Source of the DNA: Trichuris trichiura
Taxonomy: Eukaryota; Nematoda; Enoplea; Trichinellida; Trichuridae
Direction: 5' to 3'
Assembly: GCA_037903355.1 (NCBI GenBank)
Contig: JBAJFE010000016.1
Coordinates: forward strand, 310,001-374,000
Length of the DNA stretch: 64,000 nt
Part shown: piece by piece, positions 26,001 through 37,405 of the stretch
Numbering within the stretch: position 1 is the stretch's first letter
How the letters are laid out: each line of letters begins with the position of its first letter
Notes under the pieces: model-generated
Databases searched by the model: none
What the model was told of the DNA's origin: nothing
What the model saw: the letters and a program-made list of their open reading frames with translations, nothing else
Program-made: the position numbers and the translations under genes

Positions 26001-27703
26001 TGATCGATCGTTGCCTGTACTGCCGCCGAATGAAGATTATGCCTTGTCACCCCAAGATGGCGCCATTACCGAAGGAACGCGTAATATGCTCAGCGCCGGC
26101 ATTCGTTAACGTAGGGGTCGATTGTTTCGGGCCATTTCAAGTTTCAGTGAGACGGTCAATCGTGAAACGCTATGGATGCATATTTTCATGTTTGTCATCG
26201 AGGGCGTCTCATCTTGAAGTGCTCCATTCGTTAGATGTGCACTCGTTCATTTTGGCACTGAGGAGGTTCATCGCGCGCCGTGGACTTCCGTCCACCATAT
26301 TTTCTGACAATGGCAGAAATTTCGTTGCGGCAGAACGTGTGCTGCGAGAAGTCATGGAAGACGATCGTGTTCGCAAATATTTAGCCGATCAGCAAATCGA
26401 GTGGAAGTTTATGCCTCCAACAGGACCTCACTTCGGTGGCGTTTGGGAAAGACTTATCGCCGTTGCGAAACGGGCCCTCGTGGCCGTCTTGCGTGGTAAC
26501 GTTGTTACAGATGAAACCTTGACGACGCTTTTCGTGGAAGTTGAATCGCTACTGAACGGGCGGCCGCTAGCATACATCGGAACTGACTCGTCTGAGCCTA
26601 CGCCCCTCACGCCATTTCTTCTGCTGACCGGTCGCGTAAATGTCCATGTCCCGCCGGACATATTGTGTGAACCGAAGTGCACAATTTCGAATCACTGGAA
26701 AAGGGCAGTCGAGATCGCTGATCGATTTTGGCGAAGGTGGCAACGGCACTACCTCCCAACCCTGCAAGGTCGCTCGAAATGGACAACACATAATCGCGAC
26801 CTGCGCGAAGGCGACGTCGTTTTGGTAATCGAACCTTCCTCCCCACGAGCTCATTGGGAAATCGGCCGCGTGACCCAGGTGTTCCCGGGGCGTGACAGTC
26901 GTATCCGCGTAGCAATGGTCAAAACTAAGCACGGAATCTACAAGCGCCCAGTCGCACGACTGGCTGTACTGGAAGCGGTTGAAGAATTTTCTAACTAGTG
27001 GGAACCCATGTCATGTCTTACTCGACTCGCGAATAGTGTTCATTCCCCGGCGCCGCTAATCCTGGGGGGAGGGTGTCACGGATCCCACCGTTACATTTGG
27101 TAGCTTGCTCGCCTTCCGTGCAGTCGTATAGACAGATAAGAAGCGCTGTCAGAACCGGTTTAGAGCAGACCGGTTTTGACTGGTCGTTATCACTGCTCGT
27201 TCGTTAAGTCAGTGTATGGACTGTTCTCGTCGTTGTCGGCTCGTTGTATTTTACGTAGAATAAATTCATGTTAACCATCATCGTTCGCCTGACTATGCCG
27301 CGTTGCGTGATATACGGCATAGATGTAGTACTTATGGTGTATATAGCCGCCTGCATGGAATACTCGTGGAATCTATGACATGCACATGGTTTAAGTTACA
27401 CATAAAAAAGACATTTAACGACATGTACCTTCCCTACGCCGTACATTGAGCATCTATGTCGTATATACCTGCACAGAGGGAACATCTGGTCTATATGTTA
27501 CAGGCAAAGTATGAAATGCCTGTATTACTTTAATCTGCTATATACTTTTTCTAAGCATTCTATAAAATGCCTAGCCATTATGTAGAATGCTGAATAATGC
27601 TAAAGAAAAGTTTGAATTACGTCTTTGCAAAAAGACTTTCATGATCTTTTCTCCTAAAACCTGAAAAGCCGATAGTGGAACCACCTGCGCGATGAAATGT
27701 GCT

Positions 27704-27761
<58 letters not shown>

Positions 27762-28161
27762 AATGTGCTGCTCTCTCTTACTACATTGTGCCGTGCTATC
27801 CGTATATTTTGGCATAGGACAGAATATGACAGCCAGGAAGTTTCTGCGTCCAAAATACCCAAATTTTTTTCGCATTTCTGTCGGCTATCCTAATCAGCCC
27901 TAGCCTACGGCTAAACCGAGATATAAGAAAAGTGTAGTCGGCGAAGTTGTGCCATAGCTGTCGGCATTGTAGACTTGCAGGCGAATAAGTGAAAAAAGTC
28001 GATTTAATACTTTGTCAGTCTTCCGTCAGTCGTTGTATAGATAGAATGCCTATGAAATGGGTAAGACGCTTAGTGTTTCATACATAGCGCTTTGCCAAGT
28101 TTTGGCATTCTACAGGTTGCACAGGCATTTAGGAGAATGCTTGATTTCATACTTCGCCTCT

Positions 28162-28214
<53 letters not shown>

Positions 28215-28586
28215 TAAAACTTAAAAAAAATATATATATATATATATATTTTTTTTTTAAAGATCGGTATACAGAAACACGGCATATATACATATACCGT
28301 GTTTCGCCTGTAATAAGGCCGGGTCTTATATTTATTTTTCCTTCAAAAAACACTGTAGGGCTTATTTTCCGGGGTGTCTTATATTTTCAGGTACTACAAT
28401 CTACACTTGTTCACTTATTTATGTACAGAAGCCCATACAAAGCGTAAATGTAAAGGAAGAAAACTATCGCAACGAGGTCTTATTTCCAGGGTAGGGCTCA
28501 TAAAGAGCAACCTGAAGGTAATGCTAGGGCATATTTTCATGGATTTTCATCACTACTCTATATATATATAAAGTAGTGATGAAAAT

Positions 28587-28631
<45 letters not shown>

Positions 28632-30528
28632 TATATTGAAGACAGGGTGCTTCTTAACGGGGCAATGGATTTTCATCACTACTTTATACGGTATGTTTTC
28701 TTGCCCGTTGAGGGGTTCTGAAATTAAACCGAAGCAAATGCCCTACCAACGGATGGATGAGCAATTATTAAGGAAAAATACAGAACAAGTATGCATGTAT
28801 ATATATAATACACACAAACGATATGCATTGCTTACAAATAGGATATTTGTGATATACACCCTCTTCAGCCGCATGTAGTATCTATGGCATACATACTTGC
28901 CTGCAAGACATTTATGGCACATGGTATGCTCGTGTTATACTGCGCGTGTGCCGTAGAGACGCTAGATATTACAAATATTATTTCATAAGTAATGTATACA
29001 ACGTGTATGCTATAGCCGCAGCAAATATTCGTTCCGTACAACAGTGTGCACCATAAACCCTACGCCTCTGACGGAACATCGGAGATATCACAGATATTCT
29101 TTCGCAAAAACATTTATACGACGTACGTGCCATACATAGCTATAGAACCTGTATATCACAAAAACCTTATTTACAAGCGATATATACTCTGAGTATGCTA
29201 CATATGCGCTAAATATTTTCTCTATGCAAATATATACGACGTAGATACCATGTGCATGCCGTAGAAAGAATAGGTATGGTAAATACCTTTTTTAAACTAT
29301 GTAAATGTCATAGATTTTATGAATATCCCATGAATCCAGTTACATACCCGATAGATAGTACATGTATGCCGTAGGGATTGTTTATGCCTAGTTATGGTAG
29401 TTATAAGCAATGTGTACCGCGTAGAAGCCATATACGACGTAAATATTCTTCGTATGCAAGTACATACAGCGTACGTACACACATGTGGCATAGGAACCGT
29501 GAGTTTTGCAGACATTCTGCTTATATGCAAATTATGCTAGGTAGATAAATACCGTGTGCACATACGGTATACAAGCTCTATATTACGCGTATGTTGTAGC
29601 AACCTTGGAAAGCAGAAAATATCACACCTGCAAGCAGCATGTACTGCATGCGTGCTGTATATGGCATAAATATGCGTCGGCTCTGTAGTTACTACACGTG
29701 TTTTCTACGTATCACGTGTACCGGATTTACACCAGGCAAACCGTATACTTTAGCGCAGGTATGGCCAAAGGATCCATTGCTTCTAGGCAAAGTTGACTTG
29801 GAGCCAAGTCGGTTAGGTCAAGTTGGAGGGCTCCGGATGGGTCATAAATTAAACTTCAACTCAATAACGCATACTGCAAAATAGCAAAAATTGCAACCCA
29901 CTATAACGTTACTTACCGGCCAAAAATCCTGCAGACAAGTTATGCCTAGCTTGAAGGGTCTCGATGTTAAGAGATGCTCGAATCAAATCCTTGAAATAGT
30001 TGTACCTGAAAATATTGCATCGTACTGTCAGAAGTATGGCTGAACGAGAGAAAAAAACCACGTCATAATCTGGGAAACGCCTTCAGCTGCGTAAAGTGAA
30101 AAGTAAGGGAGCTCTTATCCTGTAATGTCGGTTAGTAAAGAAATTGGTGTGCATGGAATTAAACAAACGTCCTGAGCAATAAAACAATAAGTAATAAATA
30201 GAAAAGCAAGGTATTTTACTTACAGAAGAAAATAAAGACCCCAGGAAATAGTCGAGCCCGCCAGATTTGGTGTAATGCCTTGATAAAGGCCAAAAATTGA
30301 TTTCTCGCTAAGAATGGAACGCGCAACGTGAGCATAGCTTTTGAACTCTGGATGAACGTTCAGATTTCCTTCATTCACTGAAAAAAAGAGAAAATTAACT
30401 TACTTTATCTTTACGCGACGGCAATACCAACCAGCACAACGAATCTTCAGCAAATCAAGCGGGTGGACAGCTGCTGTGCTGATGAAACCACCCGCAAGTC
30501 CAGCTACCAGATGAGCATAGTCAAGCAT
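20003..30528 (-). CDS. SLC25A32: Mitochondrial folate/FAD carrier (SLC25A32), split by a 9.2-kb intron
   Basis: Seven minus-strand exons: 30528-30432, 30377-30224, 30005-29917, 20690-20542, 20491-20399, 20335-20190 and 20135-20003. All phases match and total 286 residues (human about 315). Repeat 1 has the signature PLDLLKIR, repeat 2 has [11 protein letters not shown] and repeat 3 has [12 protein letters not shown]. The Trp and Tyr variants of the carrier motif are what SLC25A32 shows. The protein lies in the inner mitochondrial membrane; family members transport folate or FAD/riboflavin. Exon 3 ends ...SAGFLAG in phase 1 and exon 4 begins ...[11 protein letters not shown], joining exactly as in the human protein. 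Intron 3 (20691-29916) contains a BEL/Pao element in antisense orientation, a transposon relic and microsatellites. Separately annotated, the two halves would look like two truncated carriers. Confidence 0.92.
20990..21269. repeat. Degenerate GTAC/ATAC-rich repeat, left flank of the LTR element
   Basis: Short motifs such as GTACATAC, GGCATATAC and GCGTATATAC recur irregularly. The same sequence type continues at 27318 on the other side of the LTR element, so the retrotransposon landed inside one repeat block within intron 3 of the carrier gene. Confidence 0.55.
21275..21514 (+). repeat. 5' LTR of BEL/Pao element
   Basis: 240 bp beginning TGTCACGG and ending GTGACA. The flanking TACGG at 21270-21274 is repeated after the 3' LTR (27313-27317), a 5-bp target-site duplication typical of BEL/Pao. 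It contains AATAAA near 21461. By eye about 20 positions differ from the 3' LTR, so the insertion is not recent. A likely primer-binding site, TGGTGCCTCGAGCCGGG, starts 8 bp after the LTR at 21523. Confidence 0.93.
21605..24130 (+). pseudogene. BEL/Pao gag, protease and start of reverse transcriptase
   Basis: One frame runs from the Met at 21605 to 24130 with a single in-frame TAG at 22649-22651 between capsid and nucleocapsid. Upstream is a Ser/Arg-rich N-terminus and a capsid-like region. Downstream are three Cys/His clusters ([27 protein letters not shown], then [15 protein letters not shown]), the aspartic protease with [13 protein letters not shown] (DPG in place of the common DSG), and the start of the reverse transcriptase. 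The TAG may be a decay mutation or, less likely, a read-through signal. Confidence 0.88.
24080..25376 (+). pseudogene. BEL/Pao reverse transcriptase and RNase H, frameshifted
   Basis: Near 24085 the coding frame changes; it continues with [18 protein letters not shown], meets a TAA at about 24259, changes frame again near 24400, and runs to 25376. The catalytic box reads [10 protein letters not shown], with Asn where the second catalytic Asp of YVDD is usual. RNase H follows, with [19 protein letters not shown]. These breaks show that this copy is dead for reverse transcription in cis. Confidence 0.88.
25301..26998 (+). pseudogene. BEL/Pao integrase
   Basis: The last frame (starting by frameshift within 25301-25370) carries the zinc-binding HHCC region ([18 protein letters not shown]... 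CLYCRR), the catalytic core ([18 protein letters not shown]; then GVWERLI with the Glu) and a C-terminal region ending at 26998. The integrase segment itself appears intact apart from being cut off from its upstream frame. Confidence 0.88.
27074..27312 (+). repeat. 3' LTR of BEL/Pao element
   Basis: 239 bp beginning TGTCACGG, ending GTGATA, directly after a purine-rich tract. It has a 4-bp deletion and about 20 substitutions against the 5' LTR. It is followed by the target duplication TACGG at 27313-27317. Confidence 0.93.
28295..28545 (+). mobile_element. Non-autonomous DNA transposon (MITE-like) relic
   Basis: It begins ACCGTGTTTCGCCTGTAATAAG and contains GGGTCTTATATTTATTTT, GGGCTTATTTTCCGGGG, TACAATCTACACTTG, AGGTCTTATTTCCAGGGTAG and GAGCAACCTGAAG. 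I recognise this layout from a short repeat found in many animal genomes whose ends read ACCGTGTTTC...; I do not assign a family name. The expected right terminal repeat is missing: the match ends in GGGCATATTTTCATGG and runs into a TA-rich inverted repeat. Confidence 0.6.
28640..28800 (+). mobile_element. Truncated relic of the hammerhead foldback family
   Basis: TTGAAGACAGGGTGCTTC resembles the left end of the 40- and 55-kb elements. CCCTACCAACGGATGGATGA plus AAAAATACAGAACAA matches the arm of the 50-kb element. The copy stops before any hammerhead core. It lies inside intron 3 of the carrier gene. Confidence 0.6.
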
Positions 30529-31796
30529 CTGCTCTATGGATTATTTAACAACAGCAGTGGATAGGAAAAAACTGGGCTGCCTACGTAGATTTATTTAACA
30601 CGGCGAGGACAAGCCACTCGAAACAGTCGTGAATTTATGACGCAGTTTCGCTCTTTAAAAAACGTGACTAATTTTAGAAAAGGACATTAAATGAAATTTG
30701 AACAAGCCAGCAAAAAATAAAGCTTTTTGTTATTTCGCTGAATTTTGTTGAACTTATAACGAAACGGAGCACTTCTAGATGAAGCATTTCATTTTATTGA
30801 AATTCTATTAATCTGGACATGCAATGAAACTGTACTTCCAGAAAGCAAGTAAAATTACTCACAAATTTACCCAAACTCGACAATAGGGCATAAACCTGAA
30901 TGACCCGTCTTTCATACTATCAAAATGAAGTAGTATTAAGAATAATTGTGTTATGTACAACGTATATCAGCTGTCTTGCTTTTAAAAAACTTTCACCTTC
31001 CTTATCATGATTATTTTGAAACGTAACATATGCTGCTTAAAACCATGTTACGATTTTGTCTCTAGCCTAACCACCGTTTGAAAAATGCAGGTTCCATTCT
31101 GCCCAGCACGCCAGTTGTCCTGTTCTGCCCCTGCTGGCGAGCATGCCAACCGTTTTGTTCTATCTTTGCTTAACCCTTAATCAAAAAATAAACCGTACGT
31201 CTTTGCTTGGGTTTAGGTAAGGCTAGAACGGAATCATCCGCAAACTTACAGTATGACCGTGTGGCAGCCAAGAGACAAATTCTACTATTCTTGCATTTAT
31301 GGGCGCGAAGCTAGTTCATGTAAACATTGTAACAAAATTTTTTTACGCCCAAACGAGCAAGCTTAAATAAAAAACTTAACTTAGTACATACATCACAGCC
31401 GTCATCGTCCGTTGCAATCGTGTGCGCAGGTTAGTTTCCTTGTTTCATGCTCAATCAAAAGTTGAAAAAAATCAGGTTGCAATTTTTAACAATTTGAAAC
31501 TGGTTTTTCGTCTCACCTAAAAAGGAACAACAGCGATCGATGTTTAGCTTCCTCATCACGAGAATTGATGAGTTGCAGACGGTTGAAGATGCAGAACGTT
31601 TGTCAATTGGAACTTAGCGTTTGCTGTGATGTTCTAAAACGCGATAATTAATCTTAATGTAAACTCTGGTCGCCGGTAAAGTAAAGTTGACATTCTAGCT
31701 TGATAATCAAAATAGACCTGTCATATGACGGGAAAAAGGACCACTCCGATGTACGTAGCTTATTACTTGCAGTAAGCAGAAACTGTTGCTTCAATT
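30529..31796. other. Intergenic between divergent carrier and P450 genes
   Basis: 1.27 kb that must contain the promoters of both genes. No exon or recognisable motif is supported. Confidence 0.4.
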
Positions 31797-34709
31797 ATGC
31801 TTACAGGCTTCGTGAATAAAATGGATTTTAGCAATATTGCTCCAGTTGCAACAGCTATATTTATATTGCTTCCGCTAATGCTATCTGTTGACAGTGATCT
31901 TTCTATAAGACCTTATAGCGAATTGCTTGTAATTCTAAGCGTTGCATTATTGGTGCATCAGGTAAGAAAAAATAGCAGTCCTTCGCATCCGCATGTCCCA
32001 GTTGCACTGCCTTATTTGGGCCATTACTTGGAGCTTCAACGAGAACCATACGAGCTGGCCCGTCGGATAAGCGGACAGCATGGTTCTTTGGTAGAGCTGC
32101 GATTTGGTCCCAACAAAGTGATTGTGCTCAATGACTGGGATACCATAAGAACCACTTTGGCTTCCAACAATTTTTCCGATCGTCCCGAATGGCTTTCGAT
32201 GCAGCTGCAAAGTGAAGCTTATGGACGGTTCGCATTTCGCAGATGCGGACAGCACTGGAAGCATTTGCGAAAAAGCACCGTAACTGCCATTACCCTCCTC
32301 AGGAACCAATGCTTAACGCAAACGCAGCAATACTGCCATCAAGCAATTGAAGAGCTTCTTGCCACGCTAAGAACTACTGAAGGTTAGTACCGCCTTCTTT
32401 AGATAGACGAATTTGTTCTTAGAATGACAGAAGTAATCGTCTTATCTTTTGTTGACCTTTTTCATGGGCAGGTGACCTTCTTGATTTCCGGATGTGTTAC
32501 GTACATGATAAATATTCTTTCGCTGACAGTTGCATAACATTTGTAGGAAAGTGCACGTGTCAATGGAAGCACTGAGATTCGTGGTGCATTTTGTAGCGCA
32601 AAACATTGTTAGGACTAGAATATCTTTGTTTTCAAAATGTAGTTCTTTTTCTTTTAAGTGTTAAGTTTTCTGCTGCAACAAAAGAAGCAAAATAAAACTT
32701 TATTTACCTGAGAAGGAAATGAGCTTTCCGGCCATGCTTGAAATCGTAGCAGCTGCAGGAAGTTTTCTAAAAAAGTTTTTTGTTGTTTAGCTTTGTCTTT
32801 TATCGACCAAAGGCATGAATATTCTCCTACTTATCCCATTATACGGTAATCTTCCGTTACATGCTCTGCAGTAGCTTTCAGCATTGCGCATTCCTCATCC
32901 TCGCTAAGAAAAGTTGACAGCGCCGTATGAACTAATGGTAGTTCACGCAAAAACCATAAAATCCAAAGAGGATATACAGCAGACGATGGCCTTAAAAGGA
33001 AGACCACGCTTAGCAATGGGCCTTTGAAATACGAGCAAAAATCTAAAATTTAAAACTGCGCGCAATTAAGGGGTGAACTGAAACCTTAATGGATGTCGTC
33101 TCGTAATGAATGTTTTTTTAAAGGTTACGGTATGTCCGTTTTATTGAAAATTAAAGGACCGAAATGGAAATTGAAGCCTTTGGGAGCTTTAGCTGCCTTT
33201 TTAAGGCTACCAGGTTAAGACGGTTTGGGCTAATGCTACTTCTGCGATAAAGCGCCATAGTTTAAAGTATTTTCAGGTTTTAAAGTTTTTAAAAGCATTT
33301 TAATGATTTTAACTCAACTTTTAAGGCTGCACTGCCTTTTTTGTTCCTCTTTTCTCTTTCAACTTTTCTTATTCTTGAGAGTGATATTTTGATTATTGTT
33401 TTTTATTAAACCCTGGGCTGAGAACGTAACCGTTGATGCTATGTGCATATATGAAGATCTAAATAATAACAACTGCCCCCGTTACGAAGCCTTTCGCTTA
33501 TTAGATCTAAATAATACTTTGAATTCTTTTTTTAGTACTTATTGCGCGATCCTCTTTGACATTTATTGCCATTAATGCTTTGATAGGACCTGAAGCATAA
33601 GCTCAAACAATTTTTAAAATTGCTAGGCAATTGCGCTGCTGAGAGATGTGCATATTAATAATTTACTATGCATGCACGGATCGATCGTATAATTAACTCA
33701 CGCAATTCATTCGTCAGGAAATCCCATTGACCCTTCTTTACTGATGTTCGCCTGCTTCGTCCATGTTGTTGGAAAATTGATATTTGGTCCAGAGAACTTT
33801 GATCATCGTGACCCGCGACTACAAGAGATCTTTTGTTCAACTCCAGAAATGGACGGGATGTTTCGCATTGGCTGCCTAACCGACTGTTTTGCATGGATGA
33901 AATTGTTGCGTCGCAAAACTATTGCCGATATTCGCCGCGTGAATGAGAAATTTGACGATTTTGTAATTCAAAAAGTTGACAACAGGATTGAAAGGCGTAG
34001 TACGGATATTGCTTGCTTGGTAGATGCTCTACGTTGCGTAGCTCAAAAAGAACAACCTACCACGGAAAGTGATGTCAATTTCACTTGTTACGCCGCCATG
34101 GATGCTTTCGGGGCTGGCCTGTTTACGTCAATTGCCAATGCAAAATGGGCTCTCCTTTTATTGGCAAAATATCCCAATATACAGAAGCGACTGCGTTCGG
34201 AAATAATGGAATACGTTGGATGCCGACAGTTCGTTTCCATGGAGCATCGTGCCAGTTTGAACTACGCTGAAGCATTTATGAATGAAGTACTACGCTTTGC
34301 AACAGTACTTCCGCTAGCCATCCCTCATGCTTCGGTCAGCGAAACGCTTTTGCTCAATTACCATTGCCCCAAGTCCACGCCGGTCCTTGCCAACTTGTGG
34401 GCAGCACATCGGGATCCCACAGTCTTCTCCAACCCTGACGAATTCAATCCAGACAGATTTTTAGACAATAACGGATGTCTTGGTCGCAAACTGCTCAGCA
34501 GAGTAATTCCGTTCAGTACGGGAGCCAGACGTTGCCCAGGCGAGCCATTGGCAAGGCAAAATCTCTTCCTAATTATTACCAATTTGGTTAAATATTTTGA
34601 AATTCAATTCGCGCACGAAACAGACAACTACGACGATTTGACGCAGTGCGTTTTCAACTTCACAAGGAGTCCGCGCCCGTTTGAACTGCGGTTTCGCTCG
34701 TTAAGTTAA
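31797..34709 (+). CDS. Microsomal cytochrome P450
   Basis: Two exons, 31797-32382 and 33718-34709, joined in phase across a 1.3-kb intron; 525 residues. The N-terminus has a hydrophobic membrane anchor followed by the Pro-rich hinge (SHPHVPVALPYLG). Exon 2 has the I-helix (DAFGAGLFTSIANAKWAL), the K-helix ExxR (NEVLRF), FNPDRF and the haem-binding loop PFSTGARRCPGEPLAR with the Cys ligand. It looks like the CYP2/CYP17 clan, endoplasmic-reticulum monooxygenases of xenobiotics or lipids; the substrate cannot be inferred. The acidic residue usual before the I-helix Thr is replaced by Phe (AGLFTS). A second Met eight residues in (MDFSNIA) is an equally good start. Confidence 0.92.
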
Positions 34710-36047
34710 TCACAGCTTATCAATAAATCACATGACGCTTTCAAGCGGCCTTCAAACCTACCAAATGGAAATAATCAGAAAGATCGTTAGCTGTTGTGTG
34801 GGCGCACGCTCGTTCTTTGCATTGGTTCAGCCGTATATCTGATAAATATCTCACTTTTTATCAGCTTAGACAAAGCAAGCATCAAGGATTTAAATTAATA
34901 GCTGAGCAATGCATCAAAAAAAAAATTATTGTCCCTTTTGACAATGAAAAAACGTGTAAGCACATTTGCATAAGGACTTTTTCGCCAAGTTCAGCTAGCT
35001 TCTACAAAAATTAAGAAACGCATAGCAAAAGCATTCGTATGATGGTTTATACATAGAAAGTACTAAATAATATCAAGATTACCAAAAATGGAAAATACGG
35101 ACTGTCTTTTACAGCGGGAAGGTTTCTCCTATTCCGTCAATTATCCCTTTCTCTCTTTGCCCGTATTGATTACCATTTTTGGAAATGTTTATCTGTTCTC
35201 TAAGGTATAGATGTGCGCTTCCGCGAAAACGTGCTAAGCGGGTCCCAGAGGGGTCCCATATGTATAGAGGTGACGGCTTCATTGCTTGATTAATCATGGA
35301 CGACCTTGCGTGGTAGCGGATACGACAAAGCAGTGCGTCATTATAGCGGTCAGATCAAGGCTTCTCTCGAAATGAACCATTAGATATTACATACGTCCTC
35401 TCCTATGGACAGTTGGACATTTTAAGGCTGCTTAGTCACCATACGTTGTTAGGCATATGCCAGCAAGGAAACATGCTAAATTTGATAGTCTCACTGATCT
35501 TGTAAAGCTTTTCTCAATCTCTTCGTATAGGCACTGCCCATCAGGCAGACAAAATCTCCATTGTTCATCCAGGCAGCTAAGATCATACTCGTTATTAGAG
35601 AATGGCAAAAAATGAACTAAAACTTTAAAGAATACTAATTAAAATATATTTGCATATTTTCGCGTACGTCCGTCAGAAAAACTGGCAGAGATAATTTCGT
35701 ATTTTGCAGATACAACGTCATTTTGACAGTCATTGGGATTTTAGCATTTCAAATACTTCAGTCATCCATCTAATGAATCGCATATGTTAATGCTATTAAT
35801 AACAACGTTTGCGAAGTGAATGACAAAGTAATAGATTTTAAGCCTATTGAAACAACAGACAATGCTGCGATGACGTTGAAAGCCGTAATGCATCTTCACA
35901 ATACTATAATTACCGTCGAAGCTTTGGACGCTTTGACAGTATCGGCTCAATTGTTATACACTTAAATTAATATTTGCATAATTGGTGTCTCGACCATAAT
36001 AAGCGAAATGCCGAAGGCATGTTTGCACGAACAACTTAAGAGGAAAG
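34710..36047. other. Intergenic, nothing recognised
   Basis: Starts with the presumed 3' UTR of the P450 gene (AATAAA at about 34722). Open frames here are short and show no family resemblance. Confidence 0.4.
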
Positions 36048-36343
36048 TCAACGCGACGCTGGTTCGCTTTTACAGGTTACTCTTTGTTTCCCAGCCGGTT
36101 CTTCCGTGAAACTGTTTTCCGTAACATTCTTGACCTGCTCACTTGAGACCTCAAAGTGCATGTTTTTGTTAGGTGAATAAGCAGGGCGAATTGAACAAAG
36201 AGAGCCAAGTTTCTGCCGGCATTTGCGTTCGCTCATTTCCGTTGATGATTGAAACGTTGTTGACATATTGACCCAGTATGCATTCGCAAATTTCCAACTT
36301 AGCAATAAAGCCCAAAGCGGACGCGTTATAATCTTGTCATTGT
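36048..36343 (-). CDS. Possible terminal exon of an unidentified protein
   Basis: A minus-strand frame runs from about 36343 to a stop at 36048 (up to 98 residues). It begins with a hydrophobic, Trp-rich stretch (ITRPLWALLLSWKFANAYW) and continues as a polar tail rich in Ser, Glu and Lys. This resembles a last membrane segment plus cytoplasmic tail. A candidate acceptor (ATTATTCACAG) lies just upstream. I do not recognise it. Confidence 0.25.
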
Positions 36344-37029
36344 AACGTTATTTCGCTTAGCTTAGCACAAAGCGGCAACTGTGAATAATTATCAACTTCG
36401 CTTATTTGACAATCGAAAAAATGACTCGTAAACGTTGAAGCTATTGGTTAACCAACCTTTCGCTTCTTTGCGCTTGGAATTTATATCCCACTTCCGTTGC
36501 GCATCTCAAGTATTTACCGAAGGTTTAGTAGGCCACTTAGTGAAAAGAAGCCTTACCAGCTGGTGAGTCATCCAATACAAGCAGGCATGTAGTAACTAAA
36601 CTGTCCAACGTTTTGTTCCCATAAAAACGGAAAAGCGACAAGACATACTTATTTATACTTTGTACGTTCATTGCAAGAGAATCCTGCCTTTCTTACTTAA
36701 TTTTTATGATTGACTATTAAATTCAAGCTGTTTTTTCCATGGAGTTCATTCTTCCATGGAAACTCTGGTTGCTAGCATGCTGCGACAGCTTGGATTGACA
36801 AGCTAGCGCGTGGGAATCGTTCAGCAAATAACAAGCAAGATAGCACAGCCTACAGCTAGAGAAAGCTTCTGCATCCGCATCGCGTTACGGAAATGAAGGT
36901 AGTACTTCCAAAGTTGGGTCTGTTCATTCATCAGGCTTGTTACGCATTGCTGAAAAGTCGTAAATCGTTGTGTTGACCTTTCGCTATGCAATATCGGCAC
37001 TTATGAATCATCAGCAATTTTGTACGTAC

Positions 37030-37344
37030 CTGAGTGTCATTTTTCCTGGAGTACTGTCATAATTTCGATCCGTCGAAGGGATTGAAAGTCCCCAGCAGGA
37101 GCCAATGTGCTCTGCCGCAAGAAATTGTAATTTTTTCTCCTTACCATTGCCGCCGACGTGTTGCATATCGACTGAAGCTGCGCCGCCACCTGTAGCGGCT
37201 CCAATTGAAATCTCTGCTCCGATCGTCGGCGCGATCGTTTGTCTTCGTTTTGCCTAGAAGCGCTGGCGGCGGTGCAACCGATTTTGCGGCCGAGTAAGTG
37301 TCTTTTTCTTTTTGCGAGCTCTTTTTGGATAAGATATAACCCAT
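37030..37344 (-). CDS. Possible exon of an unidentified gene
   Basis: Two minus-strand frames overlap here, one starting MGYILSKKSSQKEKDTYSA at 37344. A strong donor (ACACTCAG, then GTACGT) follows at about 37030. A downstream frame near 36835-36955 (minus, starting after TTTTCAG; QCVTSLMNEQTQLWKYYLHF then a hydrophobic end) could be a later exon, but I could not join them in phase. Treat as a lead only. Confidence 0.2.
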
Positions 37345-37405
37345 TGCACCGATTTATGGCACCGGAAGTGCCCCAGGGTTGCTTTCCTATCAACTTGACT
37401 GACAT

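Larger units (their letters stand above)
21275..27312 (+). mobile_element. BEL/Pao LTR retrotransposon, full length but defective
   Basis: A 6.04-kb element: LTR, primer-binding site, gag-pol, polypurine tract (GGGGGGAGGG at about 27064-27073), LTR, with target duplication TACGG. Domains run in BEL/Pao order: capsid, zinc knuckles, protease, reverse transcriptase, RNase H, integrase. No envelope gene is seen. The reading frame is broken by at least two nonsense codons and three frameshifts, so this copy cannot make Pol. It lies antisense to the host carrier gene, inside its third intron. Confidence 0.95.
27318..29760. repeat. Degenerate GTAC/ATAC-rich repeat block with microsatellites
   Basis: About 2.4 kb of intron 3 of the carrier gene in which motifs such as TATACGACGTA, GTGCATGCCGTAG and GCAAATATATAC recur at irregular 90-120-bp spacing, best seen at 28900-29700. 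It includes a (CT)n tract (27704-27760, flanked on both sides by AAATGTGCTG), (TA)n tracts (about 28165-28210, 28230-28250, 28589-28626) and a transposon relic. No coding sequence is supported. Confidence 0.6.

Noticed and set aside
27617..27893. Frames through a (CT)n tract (Ser-Leu or Arg-Glu repeats)
   Set aside because: Simple-repeat translation without other coding signal.
28730..28800. Ninth hammerhead copy
   Set aside because: The family arm is present (ACCAACGGATGGATG) but the sequence stops before any CTGANGA or GAAA core.
29880..30545. A separate truncated mitochondrial carrier gene
   Set aside because: Its three exons continue in exact phase into the exons at 20.0-20.7 kb, forming one SLC25A32 gene.
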